Of a stretch of 39,769 nt of DNA, positions 15,133-22,967 are shown piece after piece. Below the pieces are notes generated by a model. The model was not told the DNA's origin. It saw only the letters and a program-made list of their open reading frames with translations, and searched no databases. This stretch comes from Gordonia araii NBRC 100433 (GTDB lineage: Bacteria > Actinomycetota > Actinomycetes > Mycobacteriales > Mycobacteriaceae): NCBI RefSeq assembly GCF_000241265.1, contig NZ_BAEE01000019.1, positions 1 to 39,769 on the forward strand, given 5' to 3'. The position numbers were made by a program, and so were the translations under genes. How positions within the stretch are numbered: position 1 is the first letter of the stretch; each line of letters starts with the position of its first letter.

Positions 15133-16293
15133 TCAGCGCAACAAAGCGCGGCTCATCACGACGCGCTGAATCTGGTTGGTGCCCTCGTAGATCTGGGTGA
15201 TCTTGGCGTCGCGCATCATCCGCTCCACCGGGAAGTCGGTGGTGTATCCGGCGCCGCCGAAGAGCTGGACCGCGTCGGTGGTCACCTCCATCGCGACGTC
15301 GGAGGCCAGACACTTCGACGCGGAGCTGATGAACCCGAGGTTCTTCTCGCCGCGCTCGGCGCGGGCGGCGGCGGTGTAGACCATCAGTCGCGCGGCTTCG
15401 ACCTTCATCGCCATGTCGGCGATCATGAACTCGACCCCCTGGAACTGGCTGATCGTCTTGCCGAACTGCTTGCGCTCCTTGACGTAGGCGATGGCCGCGT
15501 CGAGCGCGCCCTGGGCGACGCCGACGGCCTGCGCGCCGATCGTCGGGCGGGTGTGGTCGAGGGTGGCCAGCGCGGTCTTGAAGCCGGTGCCCTCGTCGCC
15601 GATGATGCGGTCGTCGGGGATCGTGCAATTCTCGAAGTAGAGTTCGGCGGTCGGGCTGCCCTTGATGCCGAGCTTGTGCTCGAGCGGGCCGACGGTGAAG
15701 CCCGGGTCGTCCTTGTGCACCATGAACGCGGAGATTCCGTTGGCGCCCTTGTCCGGGTCGGTCACCGCCATCACCGTGTACCAGGTGGACTGTCCGCCGT
15801 TGGTGATCCAGCATTTGGACCCGTTGATCACCCAACTGTTGCCGTCCTTGCGGGCGCGCGTCTTCATCGACGCCGCGTCGGAGCCGGCTTCACGCTCCGA
15901 CAGTGCGTACGAGGCCATGGCCTCGCCCGACGCGATCGACGGCAGGACCTTGGACTTGAGCGCGGCGTCGCCGGACAGTATCAGGCCCATGGTGCCGAGC
16001 TTGTTGACCGCGGGGATCAGCGACGCGGAGACGTCGACGCGCGCGACCTCTTCGATCACGATGCACGCCGCGATCGAGTCACCGCCCTGGCCGTCGAATT
16101 GCTCGGGGACGTGGATCGCGTTGAAACCGCTGGCGACGAGCGCCTCGCGGGCCTCCTCGGGGAAGCGAGCCTTCTCGTCGACTTCCTTCGCGTAGGGGGC
16201 GATCTCCTTCTCGGCGAGTGCCCGGATCGCTTCGCGCAGCGCCACGTGCTCCTCGGGAAGCTGGAACAGGTCAAAGTCTGGGTTGCCGGCCAT
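15133..16293 (-). CDS. fadE25: Acyl-CoA dehydrogenase (FadE25-like)
   Basis: 386 residues, a full-length FAD-dependent acyl-CoA dehydrogenase. It has the signatures ALSEREAGSDAASMKTRA and QFQGVEFMIADMAMKVEAARLMVYTAA, and the C-terminal QIYEGTNQIQRVVMSRALLR, whose YEGT-type segment carries the catalytic glutamate position of short/medium-chain enzymes. It would oxidise acyl-CoA to enoyl-CoA in beta-oxidation or branched-chain catabolism. Position in the purE/purK neighbourhood matches mycobacterial fadE25 (Rv3274c). The ATG at 16293 has AGGAGTGAACG before it. A perfect palindrome at 16307-16321 lies just upstream and is likely bound by the adjacent TetR regulator. Confidence 0.9.
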   Translation of the reverse strand: MAGNPDFDLFQLPEEHVALREAIRALAEKEIAPYAKEVDEKARFPEEAREALVASGFNAIHVPEQFDGQGGDSIAACIVIEEVARVDVSASLIPAVNKLGTMGLILSGDAALKSKVLPSIASGEAMASYALSEREAGSDAASMKTRARKDGNSWVINGSKCWITNGGQSTWYTVMAVTDPDKGANGISAFMVHKDDPGFTVGPLEHKLGIKGSPTAELYFENCTIPDDRIIGDEGTGFKTALATLDHTRPTIGAQAVGVAQGALDAAIAYVKERKQFGKTISQFQGVEFMIADMAMKVEAARLMVYTAAARAERGEKNLGFISSASKCLASDVAMEVTTDAVQLFGGAGYTTDFPVERMMRDAKITQIYEGTNQIQRVVMSRALLR

Positions 16294-16306
16294 CGTTCAC
16301 TCCTCC

Positions 16307-16321
16307 TGGCACTGAGTGCCA
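16307..16321. promoter_or_regulatory. Palindromic operator for the TetR regulator, upstream of fadE25
   Basis: TGGCACTGAGTGCCA is a perfect 15-base palindrome with a central G. It lies 14 bases upstream of the fadE25 ATG, between fadE25 and the TetR gene. A partial copy sharing ACTGAGTGCCA occurs at 17021-17031 on the other side of the TetR gene. Size and symmetry suit a TetR dimer. Confidence 0.7.
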
Positions 16322-16341
16322 ACTCGTGTCTCCATAGTTCA

Positions 16342-16929
16342 TCACGGCACCAGCGCGTCGCACAACATTCGCAGCTCAGCGTCGAGATGCTCGGGCGTCG
16401 CGCCGGCCTCACCGCGCAGCAGCGAACGCAACAGATAGTTGTGCACCCCGGTAACCGCGGCGGAAAAGGCGATGATCCGTTCATGCGCGATATCGGGCAC
16501 GCGAGCGCGCAAGAAATCCTCGAAAAGCCGCTGGTAGCGGTAGGTCGCGACCAACTCGCGATCACGCAAGGCCGGCGTCTGCGACACGATCGCGTACCGC
16601 CTGACGGCGAGGTCGCGATGGGTCGCGTAGTGGGCGAACACCAGCTTCGCTCCCCCGCACACCGCCAGCCACGGCTCGGCGTCGGAATCGTCGAGATGAG
16701 CCTCGACCTGCGCAAGCAGTGTCTCGTGATCGACGAAGATCAGGTCCTCTTTGGAATGGAAGAGCCGGAACAGCGTGCGCCGCGAGGTGCCGGAGGCAGC
16801 CGCGACCTCGTCCACCGTCGTCGCGTCGTAGCCCTGCTCGGAGAACAACCGAGTCGACTCCGCGACCACGCGCATCCGGAATCCGACCGCACTGTCGGTC
16901 GCCAGCGGCTCCGCGTCGGTGGTCGTCAT
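16342..16929 (-). CDS. TetR-family transcriptional regulator
   Basis: 195 residues. The N-terminal HTH reads RVVAESTRLFSEQGYDATTVDEVAAASGTSRRTLFRLFHSKEDLI (about 18-62), followed by an all-helical ligand-binding domain with C-terminal region ERIIAFSAAVTGVHNYLLRSLL. It probably represses fadE25, encoded 48 bases downstream on the same strand, and the divergent nitroreductase-like gene: a perfect palindrome and a related half-site flank it. An acyl-CoA ligand is a reasonable guess from the neighbour, not shown. The ATG at 16929 directly follows GGGGAGC; longer in-frame starts would run back across the divergent promoter. Confidence 0.9.
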   Translation of the reverse strand: MTTTDAEPLATDSAVGFRMRVVAESTRLFSEQGYDATTVDEVAAASGTSRRTLFRLFHSKEDLIFVDHETLLAQVEAHLDDSDAEPWLAVCGGAKLVFAHYATHRDLAVRRYAIVSQTPALRDRELVATYRYQRLFEDFLRARVPDIAHERIIAFSAAVTGVHNYLLRSLLRGEAGATPEHLDAELRMLCDALVP

Positions 16930-17016
16930 GCTCCCCAGTATCGCGCATCGACCGGCACCGGACACCCGCGCCGCCTCGCACTCGACCGCAAACGCGCGCG
17001 CCGAGGGTGTCATAGG

Positions 17017-17031
17017 CCACACTGAGTGCCA
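17017..17031. promoter_or_regulatory. Partial second copy of the TetR operator
   Basis: CCACACTGAGTGCCA shares 12 of 15 bases with the perfect palindrome at 16307-16321; the right arm and centre are intact and the left arm is degenerate. Its last base is the first base of the ATG at 17031, so a bound protein would block that gene's start. Confidence 0.5.
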
Positions 17032-17408
17032 TGAGAATTCCTTACGCGGTAGCGCGCTTCAACAAGAAGGTGACCAATCCGATCCAGCGCCGATGGGCGC
17101 CCTACCTCGCACCGTGGGCGATGGTCGAGCACGTGGGACGCAAGTCGGGCACGCGATACTCGATTCCCGTTCTCGCGTGGGTGGAGGGTGACCGGCTCTC
17201 GATCGTCCTGACCTACGGGCCCACTACGGACTGGGTGAAGAACATCCAGGCCGCCGGCCGGTTCGAGATCGTCCGCAAGAACAAGCGGCACACCGTCGTC
17301 GGCCCGCGCGTCATCCCGTCGGACTCCCCCGACATCGCCAAGGGCGCGCGTATTCCGGCACGCGGATTCGACTACGTGCTCAACGGCACGATCCTCAAGG
17401 ACCAGTGA
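17031..17408 (+). CDS. Nitroreductase/deazaflavin (F420)-dependent oxidoreductase family protein
   Basis: 125 residues of the split beta-barrel DDN family. VEHVGRKSGTRYSIPVLAWVEGDRLSIVLTYGPTTDWVKNIQAAG carries the typical GRKSG and W-x-x-N blocks that bind cofactor F420 in related mycobacterial enzymes. The N-terminus (IPYAVARFNKKVTNPIQRR) is amphipathic and may touch the membrane. Substrate unknown. The stop overlaps the start of the following dienelactone hydrolase gene (TGATG), indicating an operon. A TetR half-operator covers its start codon, so control by the divergent regulator is likely. Confidence 0.85.
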   Translation: MRIPYAVARFNKKVTNPIQRRWAPYLAPWAMVEHVGRKSGTRYSIPVLAWVEGDRLSIVLTYGPTTDWVKNIQAAGRFEIVRKNKRHTVVGPRVIPSDSPDIAKGARIPARGFDYVLNGTILKDQ

Positions 17409-18232
17409 TGCCGCGCGATTCGCTCGACGACTTCACCGTCGAGGAGTTCACCGCCGACGGCAAGACCCACCCCGTCTACGTCAAGGGCAGCGGCCCCGCC
17501 GTGATCGTGATCGCCGAGATCCCCGGCATCACGCCGCTGGTGGCCGACTTCGCGCGCCGGGTCGCCGACGCCGGCTGCACGGTGTTCGTACCGTCGCTGT
17601 TCGGCATCGACGGGCACGATCCTCGACCGTCGGCCAAGCCGGCCGACATGGCGAACTCGGCCAAGATGGCCGGCAGCCTGCTCAAGAAGGTCTGCGTCAG
17701 CCGCGAGTTCACCATCCTCGCTACCGGGCGCAGCTCGCCCGTCGTCACCTGGCTCCGCGCTCTGGCACGAGAGGCGCACCAGCGTTGCGGCGGCCCCGGT
17801 GTCGGCGCCATCGGCATGTGCCTGACCGGCGGTTTCGCCCTTGCGATGGCGGTCGACGACACGATGATCGCGCCGGTCTTGTCGCAGCCCTCACTACCGC
17901 TGCGCCCGGTCGGCAACGCGCGCAACATCGACATCTCCGACGACGATCTCGAGCGCGTCAAAGTGCGCTGCGCCGCCGGTTTGCAGGTGATGGGGATGCG
18001 ATTCGAAGGCGACCGGCTCTCGCCGGCGGATCGCTTCGCGTTCCTGCGCGAACAACTCGGGGACGCCTTCATCGGCGTCGAACTCCCCGATTCGGCGGCC
18101 AATCCGGCTGCGATGATCCCACCGCACTCGGTCGTGACCGAGCATCTGATCGATGAACCCGGCGAGCCCACCCGCGAGGCCCTCGACCAGGTCCTCGCCT
18201 TCTTCACCGAAAAGCTGGGCGTGTCCGCGTGA
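17408..18232 (+). CDS. Dienelactone hydrolase family protein
   Basis: 274 residues, alpha/beta-hydrolase fold. VIVIAEIPGITPLVADFARRVADAGCTVFVPSLFG is the usual N-terminal block, and the nucleophile elbow GAIGMCLTGG places Cys138 as nucleophile, as in dienelactone hydrolase. FAFLREQLGDAFIGVEL and the late PPHSVVTEH correspond to the C-terminal part with the catalytic histidine. A cytosolic hydrolase with unknown substrate. The ATG at 17408 overlaps the upstream stop by one base; a GTG three bases earlier is an equal in-frame alternative. The gene overlaps the next one by 4 bases, so three genes form one operon. Confidence 0.88.
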   Translation: MPRDSLDDFTVEEFTADGKTHPVYVKGSGPAVIVIAEIPGITPLVADFARRVADAGCTVFVPSLFGIDGHDPRPSAKPADMANSAKMAGSLLKKVCVSREFTILATGRSSPVVTWLRALAREAHQRCGGPGVGAIGMCLTGGFALAMAVDDTMIAPVLSQPSLPLRPVGNARNIDISDDDLERVKVRCAAGLQVMGMRFEGDRLSPADRFAFLREQLGDAFIGVELPDSAANPAAMIPPHSVVTEHLIDEPGEPTREALDQVLAFFTEKLGVSA

Positions 18233-18855
18233 GCGACCAGTTCCCGCACGACGAGCACTTCCCGCGAACACCGCCAACCGCGTCGTCGGCGAGAGGTGCC
18301 CGCCGGTGGTTCTGGCTGGTCCCGGCGGGCGCGGTAGTCGTCGCCATCGCGCTCGTCGGTGCCTTCCTAGCGTTCCGCTCCGGGCCCGCTCCGGAGCCGG
18401 TTGCCATCGGGGAGTCTGGCTCGGCGGCGCCCGTCTCCCCGACGACGGTGACCGAGACCGTCACCTCGACGGCCCGAGCATCGCCAGCACCCGCCGACGC
18501 CCGCGATCTGGGGTTGAGCCGTCCGCTCGTCGTCCCGCGCTGCACCGGACAGACTGTCGTCTTCCTGGAGTCGATCTCGGTCACGGCGCCCGACCTGCGC
18601 GAACAAGTGCGCAAGTGGGTCGAGCCTTGGGAGTTCGGCCCGCTGGGAGCCGTCGACTATCTGCACAGCCAGGCCGCGTGCTCGTCGATCCGGTCCGTCG
18701 ATGACAACGGTCAGCCGTTCTACGCCGTGTTCGCGGCACCTGCCGGCGACGTGTGCGCCCGGTTCAACGCGGTTCGCGGCAGCCTGCCGCCCGGGGCCTA
18801 CCCGCGCCTGCTCTCCGACAGCGTCGCCCCCGGCTACAACCCGTGTTCCGGGTGA
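18229..18855 (+). CDS. Membrane-anchored extracytoplasmic protein of unknown function
   Basis: 208 residues. A short polar N-terminus, one membrane helix (about 27-49, FWLVPAGAVVVAIALVGAFLAF), a Pro/Ser/Thr-rich linker, and an outer domain of about 115 residues containing four cysteines (RCTGQ, QAACSS, DVCARF and the terminal NPCSG) that could form two disulfides. I do not recognise the domain; similar cysteine-containing modules occur outside the membrane in actinobacterial kinase-like and lipoprotein-like proteins. The GTG at 18229 overlaps the hydrolase stop (GTGA). Its only contextual clue is membership of the nitroreductase/hydrolase operon. Confidence 0.75.
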   Translation: MSDQFPHDEHFPRTPPTASSARGARRWFWLVPAGAVVVAIALVGAFLAFRSGPAPEPVAIGESGSAAPVSPTTVTETVTSTARASPAPADARDLGLSRPLVVPRCTGQTVVFLESISVTAPDLREQVRKWVEPWEFGPLGAVDYLHSQAACSSIRSVDDNGQPFYAVFAAPAGDVCARFNAVRGSLPPGAYPRLLSDSVAPGYNPCSG

Positions 18856-18870
18856 TGCCAAGCTGAATCC

Positions 18871-19554
18871 ATGCGCGCAGAACTCGGGGTACTGGCCGAC
18901 CCCGTCGGGGAAGCCCTGCGCGGTCCGCACGCATCCTTCGCCCAGCAGCGCGGCCGGATCAGCCGCTACGACCCCGAGGTGTCGGTCTTCTACGCCCACC
19001 CGGAAGAACTCGCCGACGAGGACTGGGCCGACCTTCGCGAGTTGGCCGGCCCGGGTGCGACGGTCGGGCTGCGGCGGCGGCGAACGCCCCTGCCCGACGG
19101 CTGGCGCGTGCTGCGAGTCTTCCGGTTGGTGATGTATTCGGGTGCCGCGGTCGACACCCGGCCCGACGACGAGGCGGAAGTCTTAGGACCGGCCGACGTC
19201 GACGACATGCTCGCCTTGATCGACGAGGCGCAGCCCGGGCCGTTCTCCCGCCGCACCATCGAACTCGGTCGCTATCTGGGCATCCGCGACGACGACGGGC
19301 GACTGGTCGCCATTGCCGGCGAACGAATGCGACCGCCCGGTTGGGGCGAGATCAGCGCCGTCGCGACGGCGCCGCACGCACGCGGGCGCGGCCTGGGCGA
19401 GCGGCTCATCCGCGCGGTCGGCGCGCAAATCACCGATCGAGGCGACCTGCCGTTCCTGCATACGACGGGCGACAATCCGGCCCGAGCGCTCTACGAACGG
19501 ATGGGCTTCGCACTCGTCGACGAAGTGGATCTGGAGATCGTCGAAGTTCCGTGA
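18871..19554 (+). CDS. GNAT family N-acetyltransferase (FR47-like)
   Basis: 227 residues. A divergent N-terminal half (1-105) precedes a GNAT domain: FSRRTIELGRYLGIRDDDGRLVAIAGERMRPPGWGEISAVATAPHARGRGLGERLIRAVG contains the acetyl-CoA pyrophosphate loop RGRGLGE, and FLHTTGDNPARALYERMGF is the standard closing motif. The substrate is unknown. The ATG at 18871 follows CAAGCT by 6 bases, perhaps another leaderless start. The stop lies 5 bases before the tandem repeat array B. The gene is close behind the preceding operon (15 bases). Confidence 0.85.
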   Translation: MRAELGVLADPVGEALRGPHASFAQQRGRISRYDPEVSVFYAHPEELADEDWADLRELAGPGATVGLRRRRTPLPDGWRVLRVFRLVMYSGAAVDTRPDDEAEVLGPADVDDMLALIDEAQPGPFSRRTIELGRYLGIRDDDGRLVAIAGERMRPPGWGEISAVATAPHARGRGLGERLIRAVGAQITDRGDLPFLHTTGDNPARALYERMGFALVDEVDLEIVEVP

Positions 19555-19559
19555 GCGCC

Positions 19560-19664
19560 GATGCCCACTCGGCGGAGGTGAGGTGCCCACTCGGCGGGGG
19601 TGAGGTGCCCACTCGGCGGGGGTGAGGTGCCCACTCGGCGGAGGTGAGGTGCCCACTCGGCGGA
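19560..19664. repeat. 22-bp tandem repeat array B (4.8 units)
   Basis: Units start at 19560, 19582, 19604, 19626 and 19648; the last is partial. The core is GTGCCCACTCGGCGG followed by AGGTGA or GGGTGA. Units differ only at the A/G position and at one base of the first unit. It lies between two convergent genes and is the reverse complement of the unit at 13611-13675. No unique spacers, so not CRISPR. Confidence 0.92.
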
Positions 19665-19687
19665 TTTGTCCGGAGTCCCGGGAACGC

Positions 19688-20626
19688 CTACAGCTCGATG
19701 ACGCCGACGACTTCGGTCTCCAGGCTGCCCAGCCACACTTGGCCGTCGTGCTCGCGGACGCCGGTGACCATGTGGAAGTTCGTGGCGTCACCGTGCACGT
19801 CGTGGACCAGCCGGCCGTCGTCGCCGTAGGCCTGGACCCGCACCGTCTGTTTCGGCTTCGGCTGCAGGAAGTCGGGCAGCTTCGTCACGGCTTTGCGCAG
19901 AGCCATCGGCCCGTGGTGCAGCCCGGAGACGATGGCCTCGGTCGGGGAGGCGATCGTGACCCAGATCAGCCCGTCGCTCCCTCGGGCGATGTTGTCCGGG
20001 TAGCCGGGCAAGTCGGTGACGAGATAGTCGCGGCTGCCCGCCTTCGGACCTTTCAGCCACCAGCGCACGACGGTCCGCGCGGTGGTTTCGGCGACGCAGA
20101 CGAAGGACTCGTCGGCGGCCAGCGCCACGCCGTTGGCGAAGGCCAGTCCGCCCAGGACGGTGGTCACCGATCCGCCCGCGCCGCGGCAGAACAGCCGCCC
20201 GGTGCGGGTGTTCTCGACCAGGTCGTTCTTCCAGCGCTCGATGGGGTGCAAGGTCGACGAGTCGCTGAACCAGATGTCGCCGTTGGAGGCCACCGCCGCG
20301 TTGTTGCAGAACACCATCGGCTTGCCGGCGATCTCGGTGACCAGCGGCTCGATCGCCCCGTCGGCCGGGTCGACGAGGAGCAGGCCCTCGTGGGCGTCGG
20401 CGACCAGGAGGCGCCCGTCGGGCATGAGTTCGATGCCCAGCGGCCGGCCAACCGTCGCGGCGACATGCGTCACCGCACCCGACGCTGGGTCGATCGCGAG
20501 CAGGCGCCCGTCTTCGAGCCCGGTGTAGACGGTGCCGTCCCGCGCGACCACGACGTCCTCGGGGCCCTTGCCTCCGACGGGAATGACCCGGACGGGTGAG
20601 AGTCGTTGAGCGGTAGCCATTCTCAT
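19688..20626 (-). CDS. SMP-30/gluconolactonase/strictosidine-synthase-like beta-propeller
   Basis: 312 residues with repeating blades such as [61 protein letters not shown] and [22 protein letters not shown], typical of the SMP-30/strictosidine synthase-like six-bladed propeller. Such proteins are often lactonases or esterases that use a central metal ion; the substrate here is unknown. No signal peptide is evident. The ATG at 20626 overlaps the purE stop (ATGA), so it is translationally coupled to purE although it has no known role in purine synthesis. Confidence 0.85.
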   Translation of the reverse strand: MRMATAQRLSPVRVIPVGGKGPEDVVVARDGTVYTGLEDGRLLAIDPASGAVTHVAATVGRPLGIELMPDGRLLVADAHEGLLLVDPADGAIEPLVTEIAGKPMVFCNNAAVASNGDIWFSDSSTLHPIERWKNDLVENTRTGRLFCRGAGGSVTTVLGGLAFANGVALAADESFVCVAETTARTVVRWWLKGPKAGSRDYLVTDLPGYPDNIARGSDGLIWVTIASPTEAIVSGLHHGPMALRKAVTKLPDFLQPKPKQTVRVQAYGDDGRLVHDVHGDATNFHMVTGVREHDGQVWLGSLETEVVGVIEL

Positions 20627-21150
20627 TCCCCCAACAGCCGCTGGCGCAGCGCGGCATCCTTGTCGGCGACCATCGCGGCGAGGTCGGCCTGGAAAGCGGT
20701 CATCCGCTGCCGCAGGTGCGGGTCGGCCGCGGCGAGGATCCGCACGGCGAGCAGTCCGGCGTTGCGCGCCCCGCCGATCGACACCGTCGCCACCGGCACA
20801 CCCGCGGGCATCTGCACGATCGACAACAGCGAGTCCATCCCGTCGAGATGCTTGAGCGGCACGGGTACGCCGATCACCGGCAGCGGTGTCGCCGACGCGA
20901 CCATCCCGGGCAGGTGCGCGGCGCCGCCGGCCCCGGCGATGACGACCGAGATCCCGCGTCCCGCGGCGTTCTTCGCATAGTCGAGCATCTTCTGCGGGGT
21001 GCGGTGGGCGGAGACGACGCCGACTTCGAAGGGCACGTCGAACTCGGCCAGCGCCTCGGCGGCCGCGGTCATCGTCGGCCAGTCCGAGTCGCTGCCCATG
21101 ATCAGCCCGACGCGCGAACCTCCGTGTCCGGTCCCCTGCTGTTCAGTCAT
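20623..21150 (-). CDS. purE: 5-(carboxyamino)imidazole ribonucleotide mutase PurE
   Basis: 175 residues, class I Pur[22 protein letters not shown] (substrate phosphate loop), [17 protein letters not shown] with the catalytic His, [18 protein letters not shown], and [29 protein letters not shown]. It converts N5-CAIR to CAIR in purine biosynthesis. ATG 21150 overlaps the purK stop by 8 bases; another in-frame ATG at 21159 would add 3 residues. The purK-purE order, with product handover from PurK, is the usual one. Confidence 0.94.
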   Translation of the reverse strand: MTEQQGTGHGGSRVGLIMGSDSDWPTMTAAAEALAEFDVPFEVGVVSAHRTPQKMLDYAKNAAGRGISVVIAGAGGAAHLPGMVASATPLPVIGVPVPLKHLDGMDSLLSIVQMPAGVPVATVSIGGARNAGLLAVRILAAADPHLRQRMTAFQADLAAMVADKDAALRQRLLGE

Positions 21151-22369
21151 CGTGCGCATCCCATCCGTCCGTCCACACCGCGGTCGACAGCCAGGTCGCC
21201 GCGAGTTCCGCGCGCTCGCGGACGTCGGCGATCGACGCCCCCGGCGTTCCCACGATATTGACATGCCCGATCTTGCGGTCGGGCCGTTCGGCCTTTCCGT
21301 ACAGATGGATCCGCGCCTGCGGCATCCGGCCCATCAGGTGGTGGACCCGTTCGTCCATCGACATCGCGGGCGCCTCGCCGGCCCCCAGCACATTCGCCAT
21401 CACGACCGGACCGGCGAGCACGTCCGTCGCGCCCAGCGGGTAGTCGAGGACCGCGCGCAGGTGCTGTTCGAACTGGGAGGTGACCGCCCCGTCCATGGTC
21501 CAGTGGCCGCTGTTGTGCGGGCGCATTGCCAGCTCGTTGACCACCAATTCGCCGTCGGTGGTCTCGAACAGCTCCATCGCCATCACCCCGACCGCTCCCA
21601 ACTCGTCGGCCAGACGCAGCGCCATCTGCTGGGCGGCCTCGGCGACCTCGGCGGGCAGATCGGGCGCGGGGGCCAGTACCACCGCGCACTGGCCGTGCCG
21701 CTGGATCGTCTCCACCACCGGCCATGCGGCGCCCTGCCCGAACGGCGAGCGCGCGATCAGCGCCGACAGCTCGCGGCGCATCGAGACTTTCGCCTCGGCC
21801 ATCAACCGGGTCGCGTCGTCGGCGCCGTCGAACACCGTCAGCGCCTGCTGCTCGTCGTCGAGAAGCCATACGCCGCGCCCGTCGTAGCCGCCGCGAACCG
21901 CTTTGAGGACGATCTGCCACCCGTGCCGCGCGCCGAAGTCGCGCAGGCGCTCCCGCGCCGCGGCCGGATCGCCGGAGAGATCGACGAAGTCGGGCACCGG
22001 CAGACCGAGTTCGGACAGGCGCGTCCGCATCGCCAGTTTGTCCTGGGCGAAACGCAGGGCCTTCGACGGCGGCAGCACCGTGACGCCCTCGTTCTCCAGC
22101 GCGACGAGATGATCGAGGGGAACCCCCTCGTGGTCGAAGGTGAGCGCGTTCGCACCCGCGGCCGCCCGGCGCAGGTCGTCGAGGTCATCATGCGATCCGA
22201 TGACCACTTCGGCGCTGACCTGTGCCGCCGGATCGGTCTCGGACGAGGCCAGGACACGCAGGCATTGGCCCAGCGCGATGGCCGCCTGATGGGTCATCCG
22301 CGCCAGCTGGCCGCCGCCGATCATGGTCACCACCGGCATCGTCGAACTGCGTTGTAACACGGCGTCCAT
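21143..22369 (-). CDS. purK: 5-(carboxyamino)imidazole ribonucleotide synthase PurK
   Basis: 408 residues, ATP-grasp enzyme: [21 protein letters not shown] at the N-terminus, ATP-binding [20 protein letters not shown], and metal-binding [30 protein letters not shown]. It makes N5-CAIR from AIR, bicarbonate and ATP. The ATG at 22369 is chosen because it gives the short N-terminal lead found in mycobacterial PurK and avoids running into the divergent GtrA gene; an ATG at 22339 is the alternative. TGCCAT six bases upstream may act as its -10 element. It is divergent from the GtrA gene, with 37 bases between starts. Confidence 0.94.
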   Translation of the reverse strand: MDAVLQRSSTMPVVTMIGGGQLARMTHQAAIALGQCLRVLASSETDPAAQVSAEVVIGSHDDLDDLRRAAAGANALTFDHEGVPLDHLVALENEGVTVLPPSKALRFAQDKLAMRTRLSELGLPVPDFVDLSGDPAAARERLRDFGARHGWQIVLKAVRGGYDGRGVWLLDDEQQALTVFDGADDATRLMAEAKVSMRRELSALIARSPFGQGAAWPVVETIQRHGQCAVVLAPAPDLPAEVAEAAQQMALRLADELGAVGVMAMELFETTDGELVVNELAMRPHNSGHWTMDGAVTSQFEQHLRAVLDYPLGATDVLAGPVVMANVLGAGEAPAMSMDERVHHLMGRMPQARIHLYGKAERPDRKIGHVNIVGTPGASIADVRERAELAATWLSTAVWTDGWDAHDD

Positions 22370-22392
22370 CCTGTCATGGCAACCGATTCCCC

Positions 22393-22398
22393 TAGACT
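22393..22398 (+). promoter_or_regulatory. -10 element (TAGACT) for the leaderless GtrA-family gene
   Basis: TAGACT is a near-ideal TANNNT box, 8 bases before the GTG at 22407. Confidence 0.6.
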
Positions 22399-22406
22399 TG
22401 CACCTT

Positions 22407-22967
22407 GTGCCATTCGTCAACGACGTGATCAACGCTCTCCCCGGTCCTTTGCACCGGATCGCGTTGCGCCACCGCGAACTCATCAAGTTCGCCATCGTCG
22501 GAGGCACGACGTTCATCGTCGACATGGCGATCTTCTATCCGCTCGCCTACACGATCCTCGAGGGCAAACCCACCGTCGCCAAGATCATCTCCGGCGTGAT
22601 CGCGACGATCCTGAGCTACATCCTCAACCGCGAGTGGACGTTCAACAACCGCGGCGGCCGCGAGGTCCACCACGAGGCCCTGCTCTTCTTCGCGATCAGC
22701 GGAATCGGCGTGCTGCTGGCGGCGGCGCCGCTCTGGGTGGCCAACAACCTGTTCGACATGCGCGAGGCTCCCGAGGGGCTCCGCCTGGCGATTCTCGACT
22801 TCGTGCTCGCCTACATCATCGGCAATCTGCTGCAGATGGCCTTCCGGTTCTGGGCGCTGCGCCGCTTCGCCTTCCCGGAGATGGTGCCCGCGGCCGGCGA
22901 GGGCGGCTCCACCGACCCGCAGCCCTCCTTCGCCGAACTCAGCGATGAGGAACTCGGTCACGCCTGA
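22407..22967 (+). CDS. GtrA-family membrane protein
   Basis: 186 residues with four membrane segments (about 27-47, 57-75, 92-112 and 130-150). ELIKFAIVGGTTFIVDMAIFYPLAY and ATILSYILNREWTFNNR are the hallmark GtrA blocks; RFWALRRFAFPE closes the domain and an acidic tail follows. GtrA proteins are thought to flip or stabilise polyprenyl-phosphate-linked sugars in envelope glycan synthesis. The gene corresponds by position to Rv3277. The GTG at 22407 is set by the -10 box 8 bases upstream. Its last 29 bases overlap the 3' end of the histidine kinase gene on the other strand. Confidence 0.9.
   Translation: MPFVNDVINALPGPLHRIALRHRELIKFAIVGGTTFIVDMAIFYPLAYTILEGKPTVAKIISGVIATILSYILNREWTFNNRGGREVHHEALLFFAISGIGVLLAAAPLWVANNLFDMREAPEGLRLAILDFVLAYIIGNLLQMAFRFWALRRFAFPEMVPAAGEGGSTDPQPSFAELSDEELGHA

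Noticed and set aside
15019..17025. Plus-strand open frame of about 670 codons across fadE25 and the TetR gene
   Set aside because: Antisense to two genes with clear motifs and their own starts; composition is the usual shadow type.
19560..19664. CRISPR array
   Set aside because: The 22-bp units are contiguous with no unique spacers, and no cas genes are present.
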